Shown: positions 1-8,390 of the stretch, one piece after another
Layout: every line of letters starts with the position of its first letter
Numbering within the stretch: position 1 is the stretch's first letter
Origin: an uncultured Marivita sp.
GTDB taxonomy: Bacteria > Pseudomonadota > Alphaproteobacteria > Rhodobacterales > Rhodobacteraceae
Assembly (NCBI RefSeq): GCF_947488135.1
Contig: NZ_CANKYW010000003.1
Span: 273,788 to 337,787, forward strand
Direction: 5' to 3'
DNA: 64,000 nt
Made by a program: the position numbers and the translations under genes
Notes under the pieces: model-generated
Seen by the model: the letters and a program-made list of their open reading frames with translations, nothing else
Database searches by the model: none
Told to the model about the DNA's origin: nothing

Positions 1-954
1 CTTCACGAAGTCATAGTCGATGAGCTTGATCGTCGACATATCGGGTGCCTTGTCCGATGTCTCTGCGCCCTTGTTCGATGGCACCTGGAAGGCGTTGACC
101 TGAAGCGCGAGGTTTTGCGCGTCCGTCGACAAGGCCCAATCGTAGAACTGCTTGGCTTCATCCATGTTGCGCGCGCCATCGATGATCGACATAGAGCCGA
201 TCTCGTAGCCGGTGCCTTCGCAAGGTGCCACGACCTTGACGGGGAACCCGGCCACGGCCTGGGCGACCGCGTCGTGCATGAAGACGATGCCGATGGTGTT
301 TTCACCGCGACCCGCCGCCTTGATCGGGGCCGATCCCGACTTGGTGTATTGGTTGATGTTGGCGTGCAGGCCTTTCATGAAGTCGAAACCTTCGTCTTCG
401 CCGAAGATCTGCACCATCGAGGCCAGTGTGGTGTAGGCCGTGCCGGACGAGTTCGGGTTCGCCATCTGCACATGGCCCTTGTATTCGGGCTTGAGCAGGT
501 CCTTCCAGCAGGACGGTTCGGGCAGATTATTGGCGGCCAGCAAATCGGTGTTGTAGCCATAGCCAAGCGCGCCGGAATAGATGCCGATGGTGCGGTTGCC
601 GGCGCTTTCGGCCTGGTTGATCGCCCAGTCGTGCAGCTGATCGCGCATTGGAGAGATGTATTCGGCGGTCAGACCTTCCTCGGCGGCCTGCAAGTGCGGA
701 TCGCCGGTGCCGCCCCACCAGACATCGCCCTTGGGGTTCGACGCCTCGGCGCGGATCTGGGCAAAGGTTTCGCCCGAGGATTTGCGGGTCATGTTGACGT
801 CGATGCCCGTCGCATCCTCAAAGCTGCGCGCCATGAGCTGGCACCAATCTTCCTGCGCGCTGCAATAGAAGGTGAGCTTGTCGGCGTAAGAGGCCGTCAC
901 GGATGCGGAAAGCGCGATCAGAGATCCGGCCAGAGTCAGGGTGAGTTTCTTCAT
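1..954 (-). CDS. Partial ABC transporter substrate-binding protein, AfuA/FbpA type
   Basis: The frame opens at ATG 954 and stays open for 318 codons to base 1, so the C-terminus is outside the window. A strong ribosome binding site (GGGAGG) precedes the start. Residues 1-24 form a signal peptide (two Lys, hydrophobic core, ASYA before Asp25), so the product is periplasmic. The body resembles binding proteins of the iron(III)/AfuA class (GDVWWGG, YNTDLLAAN, ANPNSSGTAY). Known members bind ferric iron, phosphonates or sugar phosphates. Substrate cannot be read from the sequence; the organophosphate genes next door make a phosphorylated ligand plausible (inference). Its permease and ATPase genes would lie beyond the window edge. 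Confidence 0.85.
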   Translation of the reverse strand, partial: MKKLTLTLAGSLIALSASVTASYADKLTFYCSAQEDWCQLMARSFEDATGIDVNMTRKSSGETFAQIRAEASNPKGDVWWGGTGDPHLQAAEEGLTAEYISPMRDQLHDWAINQAESAGNRTIGIYSGALGYGYNTDLLAANNLPEPSCWKDLLKPEYKGHVQMANPNSSGTAYTTLASMVQIFGEDEGFDFMKGLHANINQYTKSGSAPIKAAGRGENTIGIVFMHDAVAQAVAGFPVKVVAPCEGTGYEIGSMSIIDGARNMDEAKQFYDWALSTDAQNLALQVNAFQVPSNKGAETSDKAPDMSTIKLIDYDFVK

Positions 955-1009
955 GGTTTTCCTCCCAGGATAAATGAAGGGCCGGTTGATCCGACCTCGT
1001 GTGTCGCTC

Positions 1010-1477
1010 TCAGGACGCCTTCAGCACTGCCTCCATGCCCGGTTGATCCTCGGGTCTTTTGGTGAGTGATTTGAGCAAGTCAGACAATTCCTTTTCCTCC
1101 ACCAGCTTGGCCGCCTTTTTCGGCGAAAACCAGTGTCGTTTGCGTTCCTTGCGTTCTTTCCATCGACGTTTCAGCTTTTTGACCATCATCGGATACACGG
1201 TCACGCGGCAGCGCACCTTGGTTCCATCGTCCAGCCGTTTCCAATAGTGATAAACGCCGATTTCCGTGTCAGAAATGGAACCGACCGCCCCGGCCTCTTC
1301 CAGAGCTTCGATCTCGGCGGCGTGCCACGGTTTCTTGCCGTTCATCAGCCATCCCTTGGGCATGACCCATCGCCCGGTATCGCGCGAAGTGACCATGAGG
1401 ACGTAGAGCTTGCCGGTTTTGTCCTGGCGAATGGGCAGGGCCGCGATCTGGTCGGCCATCACGTCAGAGTGTTTCAT
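1010..1477 (-). CDS. NUDIX hydrolase with a diverged Nudix box
   Basis: 155 aa. The Nudix box starts at GWLMNGK and ends at EALEEAGA. The two glutamates that bind the catalytic metal and the following Gly are kept, but the first box Glu is Lys and the usual Arg before Glu is Ile. The PKGW segment and basic C-terminal half (KKLKRRWKERKERK) resemble small diphosphoinositol-polyphosphate or nucleoside-diphosphate hydrolases of alphaproteobacteria. Substrate unknown. It lies 55 bases upstream of the partial binding-protein gene, on the same strand. Start ATG 1477 has only a weak ribosome binding site; an internal Met at residue 7 is possible. Confidence 0.8.
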   Translation of the reverse strand: MKHSDVMADQIAALPIRQDKTGKLYVLMVTSRDTGRWVMPKGWLMNGKKPWHAAEIEALEEAGAVGSISDTEIGVYHYWKRLDDGTKVRCRVTVYPMMVKKLKRRWKERKERKRHWFSPKKAAKLVEEKELSDLLKSLTKRPEDQPGMEAVLKAS

Positions 1478-1641
1478 CGCACACCCAAGATGCCGATTTT
1501 GGCCGCAACCGGAACGGCCCCGCTGGGATTGATCTTTCGCGGATGTGTTGGCCTTGACCCCAAACTTCTTCCACTTGCCACTTTCAACAAACCCCGCCCG
1601 ATGTCGGGTATGTCAGAAATACCAGCACCGAATTGCCCGTT

Positions 1642-1661
1642 ATGCAACAAAAATATTGCAT
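1642..1661. promoter_or_regulatory. Inverted repeat ATGCAA-N8-TTGCAT, candidate operator
   Basis: A perfect 6-bp inverted repeat with an AT-only-but-one spacer lies 51 bases before the DeoR-family gene, in the divergent region between it and the NUDIX gene. Placement suggests a regulator binding site, possibly for autoregulation by the DeoR protein. This is inference from position and symmetry only. Confidence 0.35.
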
Positions 1662-1712
1662 TAACGCCCGTATTTCCACAATTCTGAAGCCCCAACGCGA
1701 GTCGGTAGGTGC

Positions 1713-2528
1713 ATGGCAAACGTCTCGGCCAAAGACAGGAAAAAGAGATCGTCGCCGGATCGGATCAGGAAATCCGAGCGTCGACGGCAGATCTTGCTCG
1801 AACTCAAACTGCGCCCGCATGTGCGCATCAGCGAGCTGTCGGACAAGTTCCAGGTGTCCACCGAAACCGTCCGCCGGGACTTTGACGCGCTGGCCGACGA
1901 CGGGCTCATCAGCCGCGATCACGGCGGTGCGTCTGCGCCGGCGCAGGGCCATTACCCCAGCCTCGACGAACGCACGAACGCGCAGATCGAGGAGCGCGCC
2001 CGCATTGGGCGCAAGGCGGCGGAGCTGATCAAGGACGGCGAAACCGTCATGATCGATTCGGGATCGACGACAATCCAGATGGCGCGGTCGCTGGCCTATC
2101 TTGGCACGCAGTGCACGGTCATCACCAATTCGATCCCAGTGGCGATGACGCTTGGTCATGGCGCTCCGGATGTCCTGCTTTGCCCGGGACAATATCTTCC
2201 TGCGGAATCGGCCCTGGTGGGGACCGAGACGATCGAATTCCTGAGACGCTTCCATGTCGATCACTGCATGATCGGCGCATCGGGATTGTCAGAGGAAGGT
2301 CCTTCTGAAACAGTGCAGGGGTTCGCGGCTGTCAAACGGGTGATGCTTCGCCAGGCGGCGCGCGGACATCTGTTGATCGGGTCACATAAATTCGGCCGCA
2401 AGGGCCTTGCTCTTGTCGGAGCGCTTGACGAACTCGAAACAGTAATCGTGGATGACAAACCGGAGGGAGAGCTCCTTTCGGCGCTCGATGGAGGGAATGT
2501 CACAATTCTGATTGCTGACAGAGATTAA
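1713..2528 (+). CDS. DeoR-family transcriptional regulator
   Basis: 271 aa. The N-terminal winged helix-turn-helix (about residues 22-75; ISELSDKFQVSTETVRRDF is the recognition segment) is typical of DeoR/GlpR repressors. The C-terminal DeoRC sensor domain (about residues 95-250) has the DSGSTT phosphosugar-binding loop and a TNSIPVA segment. Such proteins usually sense phosphorylated sugars or glycerol phosphates. The next gene (phnD) starts 42 bases downstream on the same strand, so it probably controls the phn/ugp series, and the ligand is probably an organophosphate (inference). The first 20 residues are very basic. Start ATG 1713 has a modest GTAGGT ribosome binding site. Confidence 0.9.
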   Translation: MANVSAKDRKKRSSPDRIRKSERRRQILLELKLRPHVRISELSDKFQVSTETVRRDFDALADDGLISRDHGGASAPAQGHYPSLDERTNAQIEERARIGRKAAELIKDGETVMIDSGSTTIQMARSLAYLGTQCTVITNSIPVAMTLGHGAPDVLLCPGQYLPAESALVGTETIEFLRRFHVDHCMIGASGLSEEGPSETVQGFAAVKRVMLRQAARGHLLIGSHKFGRKGLALVGALDELETVIVDDKPEGELLSALDGGNVTILIADRD

Positions 2529-2570
2529 AAACAAAAAAGGCCATCAAGGCCTGAACCTTGGGAGAAGAAC

Positions 2571-3545
2571 ATGACAACGAACATCAAACTCATTCTGAGT
2601 GCGTCCGTCCTTGCGTTGATGACGATGGGCAGCACGGCCTCTGCGCAGGATTGCCCGCGCGGCGATCTCGACGACCGCTTCTGCGACGTGGACGGCGACC
2701 TGCTTGCCGATACGCCGACCGATCCGGCAGAGCAGGTCGATCCGGACACGCTCATCTTTGCCTATACCCCGGTGGAAGACCCTGCCGTCTACAAGGAAGC
2801 GTGGTCGGATTTCCTGTCCCATCTGGAAAACGAGACCGGCAAATCGGTCGTCTTCTTCCCGGTTCAGAACAACGCGGCCCAGATCGAGGCCATGCGCTCG
2901 GGCCGTCTGCATATCGCTGGTTTCAACACGGGGTCCAACCCCTTGGCGGTGAACTGCGCGGGCTTCAACCCGTTCACCATCATGGCGTCGGAAGACGGCA
3001 ATTTCGGCTACGAGATGGAGATCATCACCTATCCCGGTTCGGGCATCGAGTCGCCCGCCGACATCGAAGGCAAGCAACTGGCCTTCACGTCGCCCACATC
3101 CAACTCGGGTTTCAAGGCGCCCTCCGCCATTCTGAAATCGGAATTCGGGCTTGAGGCGGAAAAGGATTTCGAGCCGGTATTCTCGGGCAAGCACGACAAC
3201 TCGATCCTGGGCGTGGCCAACAAGGACTATCCCGCAGCCGCCATCGCCAACTCGGTGATGAGCCGCATGATCGAACGCGAGGTGATCACGCCGGATCAGG
3301 TGACGTCGATCTACAAATCGCAGACCTTTCCGACCACGGGTTTTGGCGTGGCCCACAACCTGAAGCCGGAGCTGAAGGAGAAGATCAGAGACGCGTTCTT
3401 CAACTTCGAGTGGGAAGGCACAACGCTCAAGGCCGAGTTCGAGAAGTCGAACGAGGGTCAGTTCCTGCCGATGACCTACAAGGAATTCTGGGACGTGATC
3501 CGCAAGATCGACGCGGCCAACGGCGTCTCCTACGCCTGCGAGTAA
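2571..3545 (+). CDS. phnD: PhnD-type phosphate/phosphite/phosphonate-binding protein
   Basis: 324 aa periplasmic binding protein preceded by GGGAGA. Signal peptide residues 1-25 (ASA before Gln26). The mature N-terminus carries Cys28 and Cys38 around an Asp-rich segment (D39-V-D41-G-D43 to D47) that looks like a thrombospondin-type calcium loop, then the PhnD core (IFAYTPVEDP, QNNAAQIEAMRSGRLHIA, FTSPTSNSGF). The SPTSNSG stretch corresponds to the anion-binding loop of PhnD proteins. It is followed by phnC and two phnE genes, giving a complete importer. The exact ligand (phosphonate, phosphite or phosphate ester) is not determinable. Confidence 0.9.
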   Translation: MTTNIKLILSASVLALMTMGSTASAQDCPRGDLDDRFCDVDGDLLADTPTDPAEQVDPDTLIFAYTPVEDPAVYKEAWSDFLSHLENETGKSVVFFPVQNNAAQIEAMRSGRLHIAGFNTGSNPLAVNCAGFNPFTIMASEDGNFGYEMEIITYPGSGIESPADIEGKQLAFTSPTSNSGFKAPSAILKSEFGLEAEKDFEPVFSGKHDNSILGVANKDYPAAAIANSVMSRMIEREVITPDQVTSIYKSQTFPTTGFGVAHNLKPELKEKIRDAFFNFEWEGTTLKAEFEKSNEGQFLPMTYKEFWDVIRKIDAANGVSYACE

Positions 3546-3563
3546 ATCGAAAACCACTGTCTG

Positions 3564-3584
3564 GCAGGCCCGTCATGGGCCTGT
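3564..3584 (+). other. Stem-loop between phnD and phnC
   Basis: GCAGGCCC-GTCAT-GGGCCTGT forms an 8-bp stem (one G-T pair) with a 5-base loop, 18 bases after the phnD stop and 26 bases before the phnC start. No T-run follows. Intercistronic stems after binding-protein genes often protect the upstream mRNA so that the binding protein is made in excess; that role is inferred here. Confidence 0.5.
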
Positions 3585-3610
3585 CATGAACCCCGAATAA
3601 GGGTCGTCTC

Positions 3611-4405
3611 ATGCTGCGCCTTCAAAAGCTTATCAAAACGTACAAGACCGGGGATCAGGCGCTCAAGGCGATTGATCTTGAGGTTCCCGCCGGTCAGGTT
3701 CTGGCCCTGATCGGTCCATCGGGGGCGGGCAAATCGACGATGATCCGCTGCATCAACCGGCTGGTGGAGCCAACGAGCGGGTCGATCCTGCTCGACGGCA
3801 CCGACCTTGCCAAGCTGGGGGCCACGCAGTTGCGCAAGGCGCGCCGGTCGATGGGGATGATCTTTCAGGAATACGCATTGGTCGAACGTCTGACCGTGAT
3901 GGAGAACGTTCTGTCCGGGCGGCTTGGCTATGTCGGGTTCTGGCGCAGTTTCCTGCGGCGCTATCCGCAATCCGACGTCGACGAGGCGTTCCGCTTGTTG
4001 GACCGTGTCGGATTGCTCCACATGGCCGACAAACGTGCCGACGAATTGTCAGGCGGGCAGCGTCAGCGTGTCGGCATCTGCCGTGCGCTGATCCAGAACC
4101 CCAAGCTTTTGCTGGTCGATGAACCGACCGCTTCGCTCGATCCGAAAACCAGCCGTCAGATCATGCGCCTGATCACCGAGCTGTGTCAGGAACGCGGATT
4201 GGCGGCCATCATCAACATCCACGATGTCGCCCTTGCCCAAATGTTCGTGCCGCGCATCGTCGGCCTTCGCTTTGGCGAGATCGTCTTCGACGGTCCGCCC
4301 ACCGCGCTGACCGCAGACAAGCTGACCGAGATTTACGGCGAAGAGGATTGGGAAGCGACCATCACGCCCGACGACACCGACGAAGACATCGAGGCCGCGG
4401 AATGA
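3611..4405 (+). CDS. phnC: Phosphonate-type ABC transporter ATP-binding protein PhnC
   Basis: 264 aa ATPase that powers import through the PhnE permeases. Walker [10 protein letters not shown] (about residues 36-44), Q-loop region [15 protein letters not shown] signature [10 protein letters not shown] (about 148-157), Walker [13 protein letters not shown] and the switch His in NIHDV are all present. The acidic C-terminal tail ([11 protein letters not shown]) is unremarkable. Its TGA overlaps the ATG of the first permease (ATGA), indicating translational coupling. Confidence 0.93.
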   Translation: MLRLQKLIKTYKTGDQALKAIDLEVPAGQVLALIGPSGAGKSTMIRCINRLVEPTSGSILLDGTDLAKLGATQLRKARRSMGMIFQEYALVERLTVMENVLSGRLGYVGFWRSFLRRYPQSDVDEAFRLLDRVGLLHMADKRADELSGGQRQRVGICRALIQNPKLLLVDEPTASLDPKTSRQIMRLITELCQERGLAAIINIHDVALAQMFVPRIVGLRFGEIVFDGPPTALTADKLTEIYGEEDWEATITPDDTDEDIEAAE

Positions 4406-5217
4406 GCCATCGCGAATTGGACGATATGCTGGGAACGGCATGGCGCAAGCCGCATTTCGTCGCGAACCCGATGCTCCGCTGGGGGCTTGTGGCCGGGTTT
4501 GTCGCCTACCTGATCGCCGCGTTCATGACCATCGAGGTCGATTGGGGCCGCGTCTACGAAGGGCTCGACCGGGGCGCGCAATTCGTTTTGGCCTTCACCA
4601 GCCCGGACTTCGTGAGCCGAGCCGGAGATATCTGGGAAGGCCTGCTGGAAAGCATCGTGATGACCGTCGCGGCGTCTGTGGTGGGTATTCTCATTTCCAT
4701 CCCCATCGGCCTTGGGGCGGCGCGCAACATCGCGCCGATGCCGATCTACCTGATCTGTCGCGGTATCGTGGCAATCAGCCGGGCTTTGCAGGAAATCATC
4801 GTCGCGATCCTGTTGGTGGCGATCTTCGGCTTCGGTCCGTTGGCCGGGTTCCTGACGCTGAGCTTCGCGACCATCGGGTTCCTGTCCAAGCTGTTGGCCG
4901 AAGACATCGAAAGCATGGACAGGGTGCAGGCCGAGGCCATCAAGGCAAGCGGCGCACGCTGGTCGCAATGGATCAATTACGGCGTGCAACCCCAAGTCAT
5001 GCCACGCCTTGTCGGGTTGTCCATGTACCGCATCGACATCAATTTCCGCGAAAGCGCGATCCTTGGTCTGGTCGGTGCGGGCGGAATCGGGGCGACGCTG
5101 AACACCGCGTTCGACCGCTACGAATACGATACGGCGGCGGCGATCCTCATCCTGATCATCGTGATCGTCATGGCGCTTGAATACCTGTCGGGCATCATTC
5201 GGGCGAGGGTTCAGTAA
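4402..5217 (+). CDS. phnE: Phosphonate-type ABC transporter permease PhnE (first copy)
   Basis: 271 aa inner-membrane permease. The start is ATG 4402, which overlaps the phnC stop; a longer open frame upstream only reads through phnC in another frame. About six hydrophobic segments are visible, beginning near residues 29-47. The EAA-type coupling loop reads [18 protein letters not shown] and is followed by the [17 protein letters not shown] segment typical of PhnE. It probably pairs with the second PhnE as a heterodimer. Its TAA overlaps the next ATG (TAATG). Confidence 0.92.
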   Translation: MSHRELDDMLGTAWRKPHFVANPMLRWGLVAGFVAYLIAAFMTIEVDWGRVYEGLDRGAQFVLAFTSPDFVSRAGDIWEGLLESIVMTVAASVVGILISIPIGLGAARNIAPMPIYLICRGIVAISRALQEIIVAILLVAIFGFGPLAGFLTLSFATIGFLSKLLAEDIESMDRVQAEAIKASGARWSQWINYGVQPQVMPRLVGLSMYRIDINFRESAILGLVGAGGIGATLNTAFDRYEYDTAAAILILIIVIVMALEYLSGIIRARVQ

Positions 5218-6032
5218 TGCCGGTCGTCGAACAGGGAAGCTCCCGCATCTGGCATCGCCGGACCCGCAACGAAAGCCTGATCCGCTGGTTCGGTTGGCTG
5301 CTTGGTGTGGCGGTCTTCGTGGTCTGCTGGCAGCGTATCTCGGAATCCACCACGTGGTTCTTCGTTTGGGATGCCCCACGCATCGCAAACGACATCTGGA
5401 CGCGCGCGACGCCGCCGCGCTGGGAATACATCACCCAGCTTGGCCGCCCGATCTGGGACACGCTCAACATCGCGACCTTGGGGACGATGATCTCTCTCGT
5501 CCTCGCAGTCCCGGTGGCGTTCCTCGCCGCGCGCAACACGACGCCGTCAAAGCTTTTCATTCGGCCCATCGCGCTCTTGGTCATCGTCTCGACCCGGTCG
5601 ATCAATTCGCTGATCTGGGCGTTGCTTTTGATCGCGATCATCGGGCCGGGCGTGTTCGCCGGGGTGATCGCAATCGCGATCCGGTCGATCGGGTTCTGCG
5701 CCAAGCTGTTGTACGAGGCGATCGAAGAGATCGACCATGCGCAGGTCGAAGCCATCACCGCCACGGGCGCGTCGCGCTGGCAGGTCATGGCCTACGGGAT
5801 CGTGCCGCAAATCCTTCCGGCGTTCGCGGGAATCGCGGTCTTCCGTTGGGACATCAACATCCGCGAGTCCACGGTGCTCGGGCTTGTCGGGGCAGGGGGC
5901 ATCGGCCTTCAATTGTCCTCGTCGCTCAACGTGCTGGCCTGGCCGCAGGTCAGCCTGATCCTGCTTGTCATCCTCGCTGCGGTTGTCATCAGCGAATGGG
6001 TGTCCGCAAAGGTTCGGGGCGCGATCATATGA
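5217..6032 (+). CDS. phnE: Phosphonate-type ABC transporter permease PhnE (second copy)
   Basis: 271 aa permease paralogous to the preceding gene. It has an N-terminal membrane segment near residues 23-42, the coupling loop EAITATGASRWQVMAYGI and the [17 protein letters not shown] motif. Two-PhnE systems are common in alphaproteobacteria. Its stop TGA overlaps the start of the HAD phosphatase gene (ATGA at 6029-6032), tying that enzyme to the transporter operon. Confidence 0.92.
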   Translation: MPVVEQGSSRIWHRRTRNESLIRWFGWLLGVAVFVVCWQRISESTTWFFVWDAPRIANDIWTRATPPRWEYITQLGRPIWDTLNIATLGTMISLVLAVPVAFLAARNTTPSKLFIRPIALLVIVSTRSINSLIWALLLIAIIGPGVFAGVIAIAIRSIGFCAKLLYEAIEEIDHAQVEAITATGASRWQVMAYGIVPQILPAFAGIAVFRWDINIRESTVLGLVGAGGIGLQLSSSLNVLAWPQVSLILLVILAAVVISEWVSAKVRGAII

Positions 6033-6934
6033 GCATGGTCACCGCAGATCAGGCCTTCCGGGCCTATGAAGCGGTGCGCCACCGTCTTCCCCCCGCCGTG
6101 GGGCAGGGAGGACCTGTTCGTCATGTCGAAACACTGGCCGAGATCGCAGATGCGTTCGACGTGTTCCTGCTCGATGCGTTCGGCGTTCTGAACATCGGCG
6201 AAACCGCCATTCCCGGAGCGCCGGAGCGGATTGCCGATCTTCAGCAAGCCGGCAAGACGGTGATCGTCGTGTCCAACGCGGCCAGCGTTCCCGCAAAGGA
6301 TTTGCAACAGAAATATCGTCGGCTTGGCTTCGAGTTCGAGTTGTCCCGGATCGTGACCAGCCGCAGCGCGATGGCCGTCGCGATGAACGGGCAGCGCGGC
6401 ACCCATTGGGGCGTCATGGCCCCCGAACATTCCGAGTTTGGCGATTTCGATGGGTTGAACAGCGTCCTTCTGGGGGACGATGCCGAGATATTCGATGAGG
6501 TCGAGGGGTTCCTCTTGATGGGCAGCGGCACTTGGACCGAGGCGCGTCAGACCCTGCTGGAAACTGCGCTCAAGACAAGGCCGCGTCCGGTGCTGGTTGC
6601 CAATCCCGATATCGTTGCCCCGCGTGAGGACGGGTTTTCGCAGGAACCCGGCCATTTCGCGCATCAATTGGCGGATCGCGTCGGGGTGGAGCCCGTTTTC
6701 TACGGCAAGCCGTTCTCGAACGTCTTCGATCTGGCGCTGTCCCGCATCGGACCTGTCGACAAATCTCGGGTCATCATGATCGGAGACAGCCTGCACACCG
6801 ACATTCTGGGCGCGCAATCCTGCGGGATCGCATCCGGTCTGATTGCTAAGTTCGGCTTTTTCGCCGATCTCGACGTCATGCGTGCAATCGAGAGCGCCGG
6901 GATATATCCCGATTTCGTGGTGGAGCGTCCCTGA
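6029..6934 (+). CDS. HAD-superfamily class IIA hydrolase (probable organophosphate phosphatase)
   Basis: 301 aa; start set at ATG 6029 by overlap with the phnE stop. The nucleophile motif LLDAFGVL (about residues 45-52) has the first Asp, but the general acid position is Phe, as in some class IIA enzymes with DxYG/DxWG variants. Motif II is VVSNA, the C2-type cap sits in the middle, and motif III/IV is YGKPFSNVFDLAL then MIGDSLHTDILGA. NagD-like class IIA enzymes dephosphorylate small phosphate esters. Cotranscription with phnDCEE suggests it processes the imported compound (inference). It carries no signal peptide, so it is cytoplasmic. Confidence 0.85.
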   Translation: MSMVTADQAFRAYEAVRHRLPPAVGQGGPVRHVETLAEIADAFDVFLLDAFGVLNIGETAIPGAPERIADLQQAGKTVIVVSNAASVPAKDLQQKYRRLGFEFELSRIVTSRSAMAVAMNGQRGTHWGVMAPEHSEFGDFDGLNSVLLGDDAEIFDEVEGFLLMGSGTWTEARQTLLETALKTRPRPVLVANPDIVAPREDGFSQEPGHFAHQLADRVGVEPVFYGKPFSNVFDLALSRIGPVDKSRVIMIGDSLHTDILGAQSCGIASGLIAKFGFFADLDVMRAIESAGIYPDFVVERP

Positions 6935-7034
6935 TGCTGCGCCCGGATCGGACATCGGAATTCGTGCCTCGGCACGATGAGAACGCGGGCCGCAGAATGT
7001 CCGCTGACCACCAGTCACAAATGGGAGAACTTCA

Positions 7035-8345
7035 ATGAAATATACCACCTCCATCATCGCGGCAGGTGCTGTCCTGTGTTCGACGCAGGCTGCATTCGCC
7101 CAGACCGAGATCGAATTCTGGCATGCCTTCACCGGGCGTCTGGGCGAACTCGTCGCCGAACAGGTCGAGACCTTCAATTCGAGCCAGGACGAGTACACCG
7201 TCGTGGCCAGCCACAAGGGCAACTACTCCGAAACGCTCAACGCAGGCATCGCGGCGTTCCGCGCCGGTGAACAGCCCGACATCCTGATGGTGTTCGAGGT
7301 CGGCACAGCCACAATGATGGCGGCCGAAGGTGCCATCAAGCCAATCTTCGAGGTTATGGAAGAGGCCGGTGCTGAGTTCGATCAGTCCAAGTATATCGGG
7401 TCGGTCAAGGGCTACTACACCGCCGCAGACGGCAACATGCTGTCGCTGCCGTTCAACTCGTCCACGCCGGTTCTGTGGGTGAACCGCGACAAGCTCGAGG
7501 AAGCAGGGATCGACCCCGATACGGACCTGAGCACATGGGAGCAGGTCGGCGAGGTGCTGGACCAGCTCAAAGAGGCCGGCGTCGAATGCCCGATGACCAC
7601 CGCGTGGCAAAGCTGGATCCATCTCGAAAATTTCTCGGCCTATCATGACGTGCCCTTCGCGACCCAGGACAACGGCTTTGGCGGCACCGATACCGAGTTG
7701 GTCTTCAACAGCCCGGCGCAGGTCGCGCATATTTCGGCGATGGGCGAATGGGCGCAGGACGGCAAGTTCATCTATGCCGGTCGCCGCAACGAAGGCGGTG
7801 CCAATTTCCGCGCCGGCGAATGTGCGCTCTTCACCGAAAGTTCGGCGGGCTATGCTGGCATCGAAGCGGAAGCCGAATTCGATTTCGACGTCCGCCCGCT
7901 GCCCTATTGGTCGGCCGTCGCAAGCGAGCCGCAGAACACCATCATCGGCGGTGCGTCCCTCTGGGTGATGGAAGGTCAGACCGACGAGGAATACAAAGGC
8001 GTGGCCGAGTTCCTCAACTTCCTGTCCTCGCCCGAGATTCAGGCGAAGTGGCACCAGGACACGGGCTATCTGCCGATCACTACCGAAGCCGGTGAATTGA
8101 CCCGCAGCCAGGGCTTCTACGATGAAAACCCGGGCACGGACATCGCCGTGATCCAGATGACGGCCAAGGAACCGACCAGCAATTCCAAAGGTCTGCGTCT
8201 TGGCTCGTTCGATCAGATCCGCGGCATCATCGACGAAGAGCTCGAAGCCGTTTGGTCCGGTGACAAGGATGCGCAAGCCGCTCTCGACAGTGCCGTCGAA
8301 CGGGGCAACGCATTGCTGCGCCGTTTCGAACAGTCTTCACGCTAA
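7035..8345 (+). CDS. ugpB: sn-Glycerol-3-phosphate-type ABC transporter substrate-binding protein
   Basis: 436 aa. Signal peptide 1-22 (AFA before Gln23), periplasmic. The sequence follows the UgpB pattern closely: FWHAFTG, AAFRAGEQPDIL, EVGTATMM, LPFNSSTPVLWVN, TTAWQSWI, NTIIGGASLWVM, FLSSPEIQAKWHQDTGYLP, RGNALLRRFE. UgpB binds sn-glycerol-3-phosphate and glycerophosphodiesters. It lies 100 bases after the HAD gene with its own GGGAGA ribosome binding site, so a separate promoter in that gap is possible. A strong stem-loop follows. Confidence 0.93.
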   Translation: MKYTTSIIAAGAVLCSTQAAFAQTEIEFWHAFTGRLGELVAEQVETFNSSQDEYTVVASHKGNYSETLNAGIAAFRAGEQPDILMVFEVGTATMMAAEGAIKPIFEVMEEAGAEFDQSKYIGSVKGYYTAADGNMLSLPFNSSTPVLWVNRDKLEEAGIDPDTDLSTWEQVGEVLDQLKEAGVECPMTTAWQSWIHLENFSAYHDVPFATQDNGFGGTDTELVFNSPAQVAHISAMGEWAQDGKFIYAGRRNEGGANFRAGECALFTESSAGYAGIEAEAEFDFDVRPLPYWSAVASEPQNTIIGGASLWVMEGQTDEEYKGVAEFLNFLSSPEIQAKWHQDTGYLPITTEAGELTRSQGFYDENPGTDIAVIQMTAKEPTSNSKGLRLGSFDQIRGIIDEELEAVWSGDKDAQAALDSAVERGNALLRRFEQSSR

Positions 8346-8354
8346 GTTCTGAAA

Positions 8355-8381
8355 GGCCGCCTCGGGCCTCCCGAGGCGGCC
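8355..8381 (+). other. Strong stem-loop between ugpB and ugpA
   Basis: A perfect 12-bp stem (GGCCGCCTCGGG / CCCGAGGCGGCC) with a CCT loop starts 9 bases after the ugpB stop and ends 9 bases before the ugpA start. There is no T-run, so it is more likely an mRNA-stabilising or partial read-through structure than a full terminator. The only purine-rich stretch able to serve as the ugpA ribosome binding site (GAGGCGG) lies in its 3' arm. Confidence 0.65.
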
Positions 8382-8390
8382 ATTTGCACC

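Noticed and set aside
5177..6028. Upstream extension of the HAD gene to 585 residues
   Set aside because: The extension reads phnE in another frame; the true start at 6029 overlaps the phnE stop.
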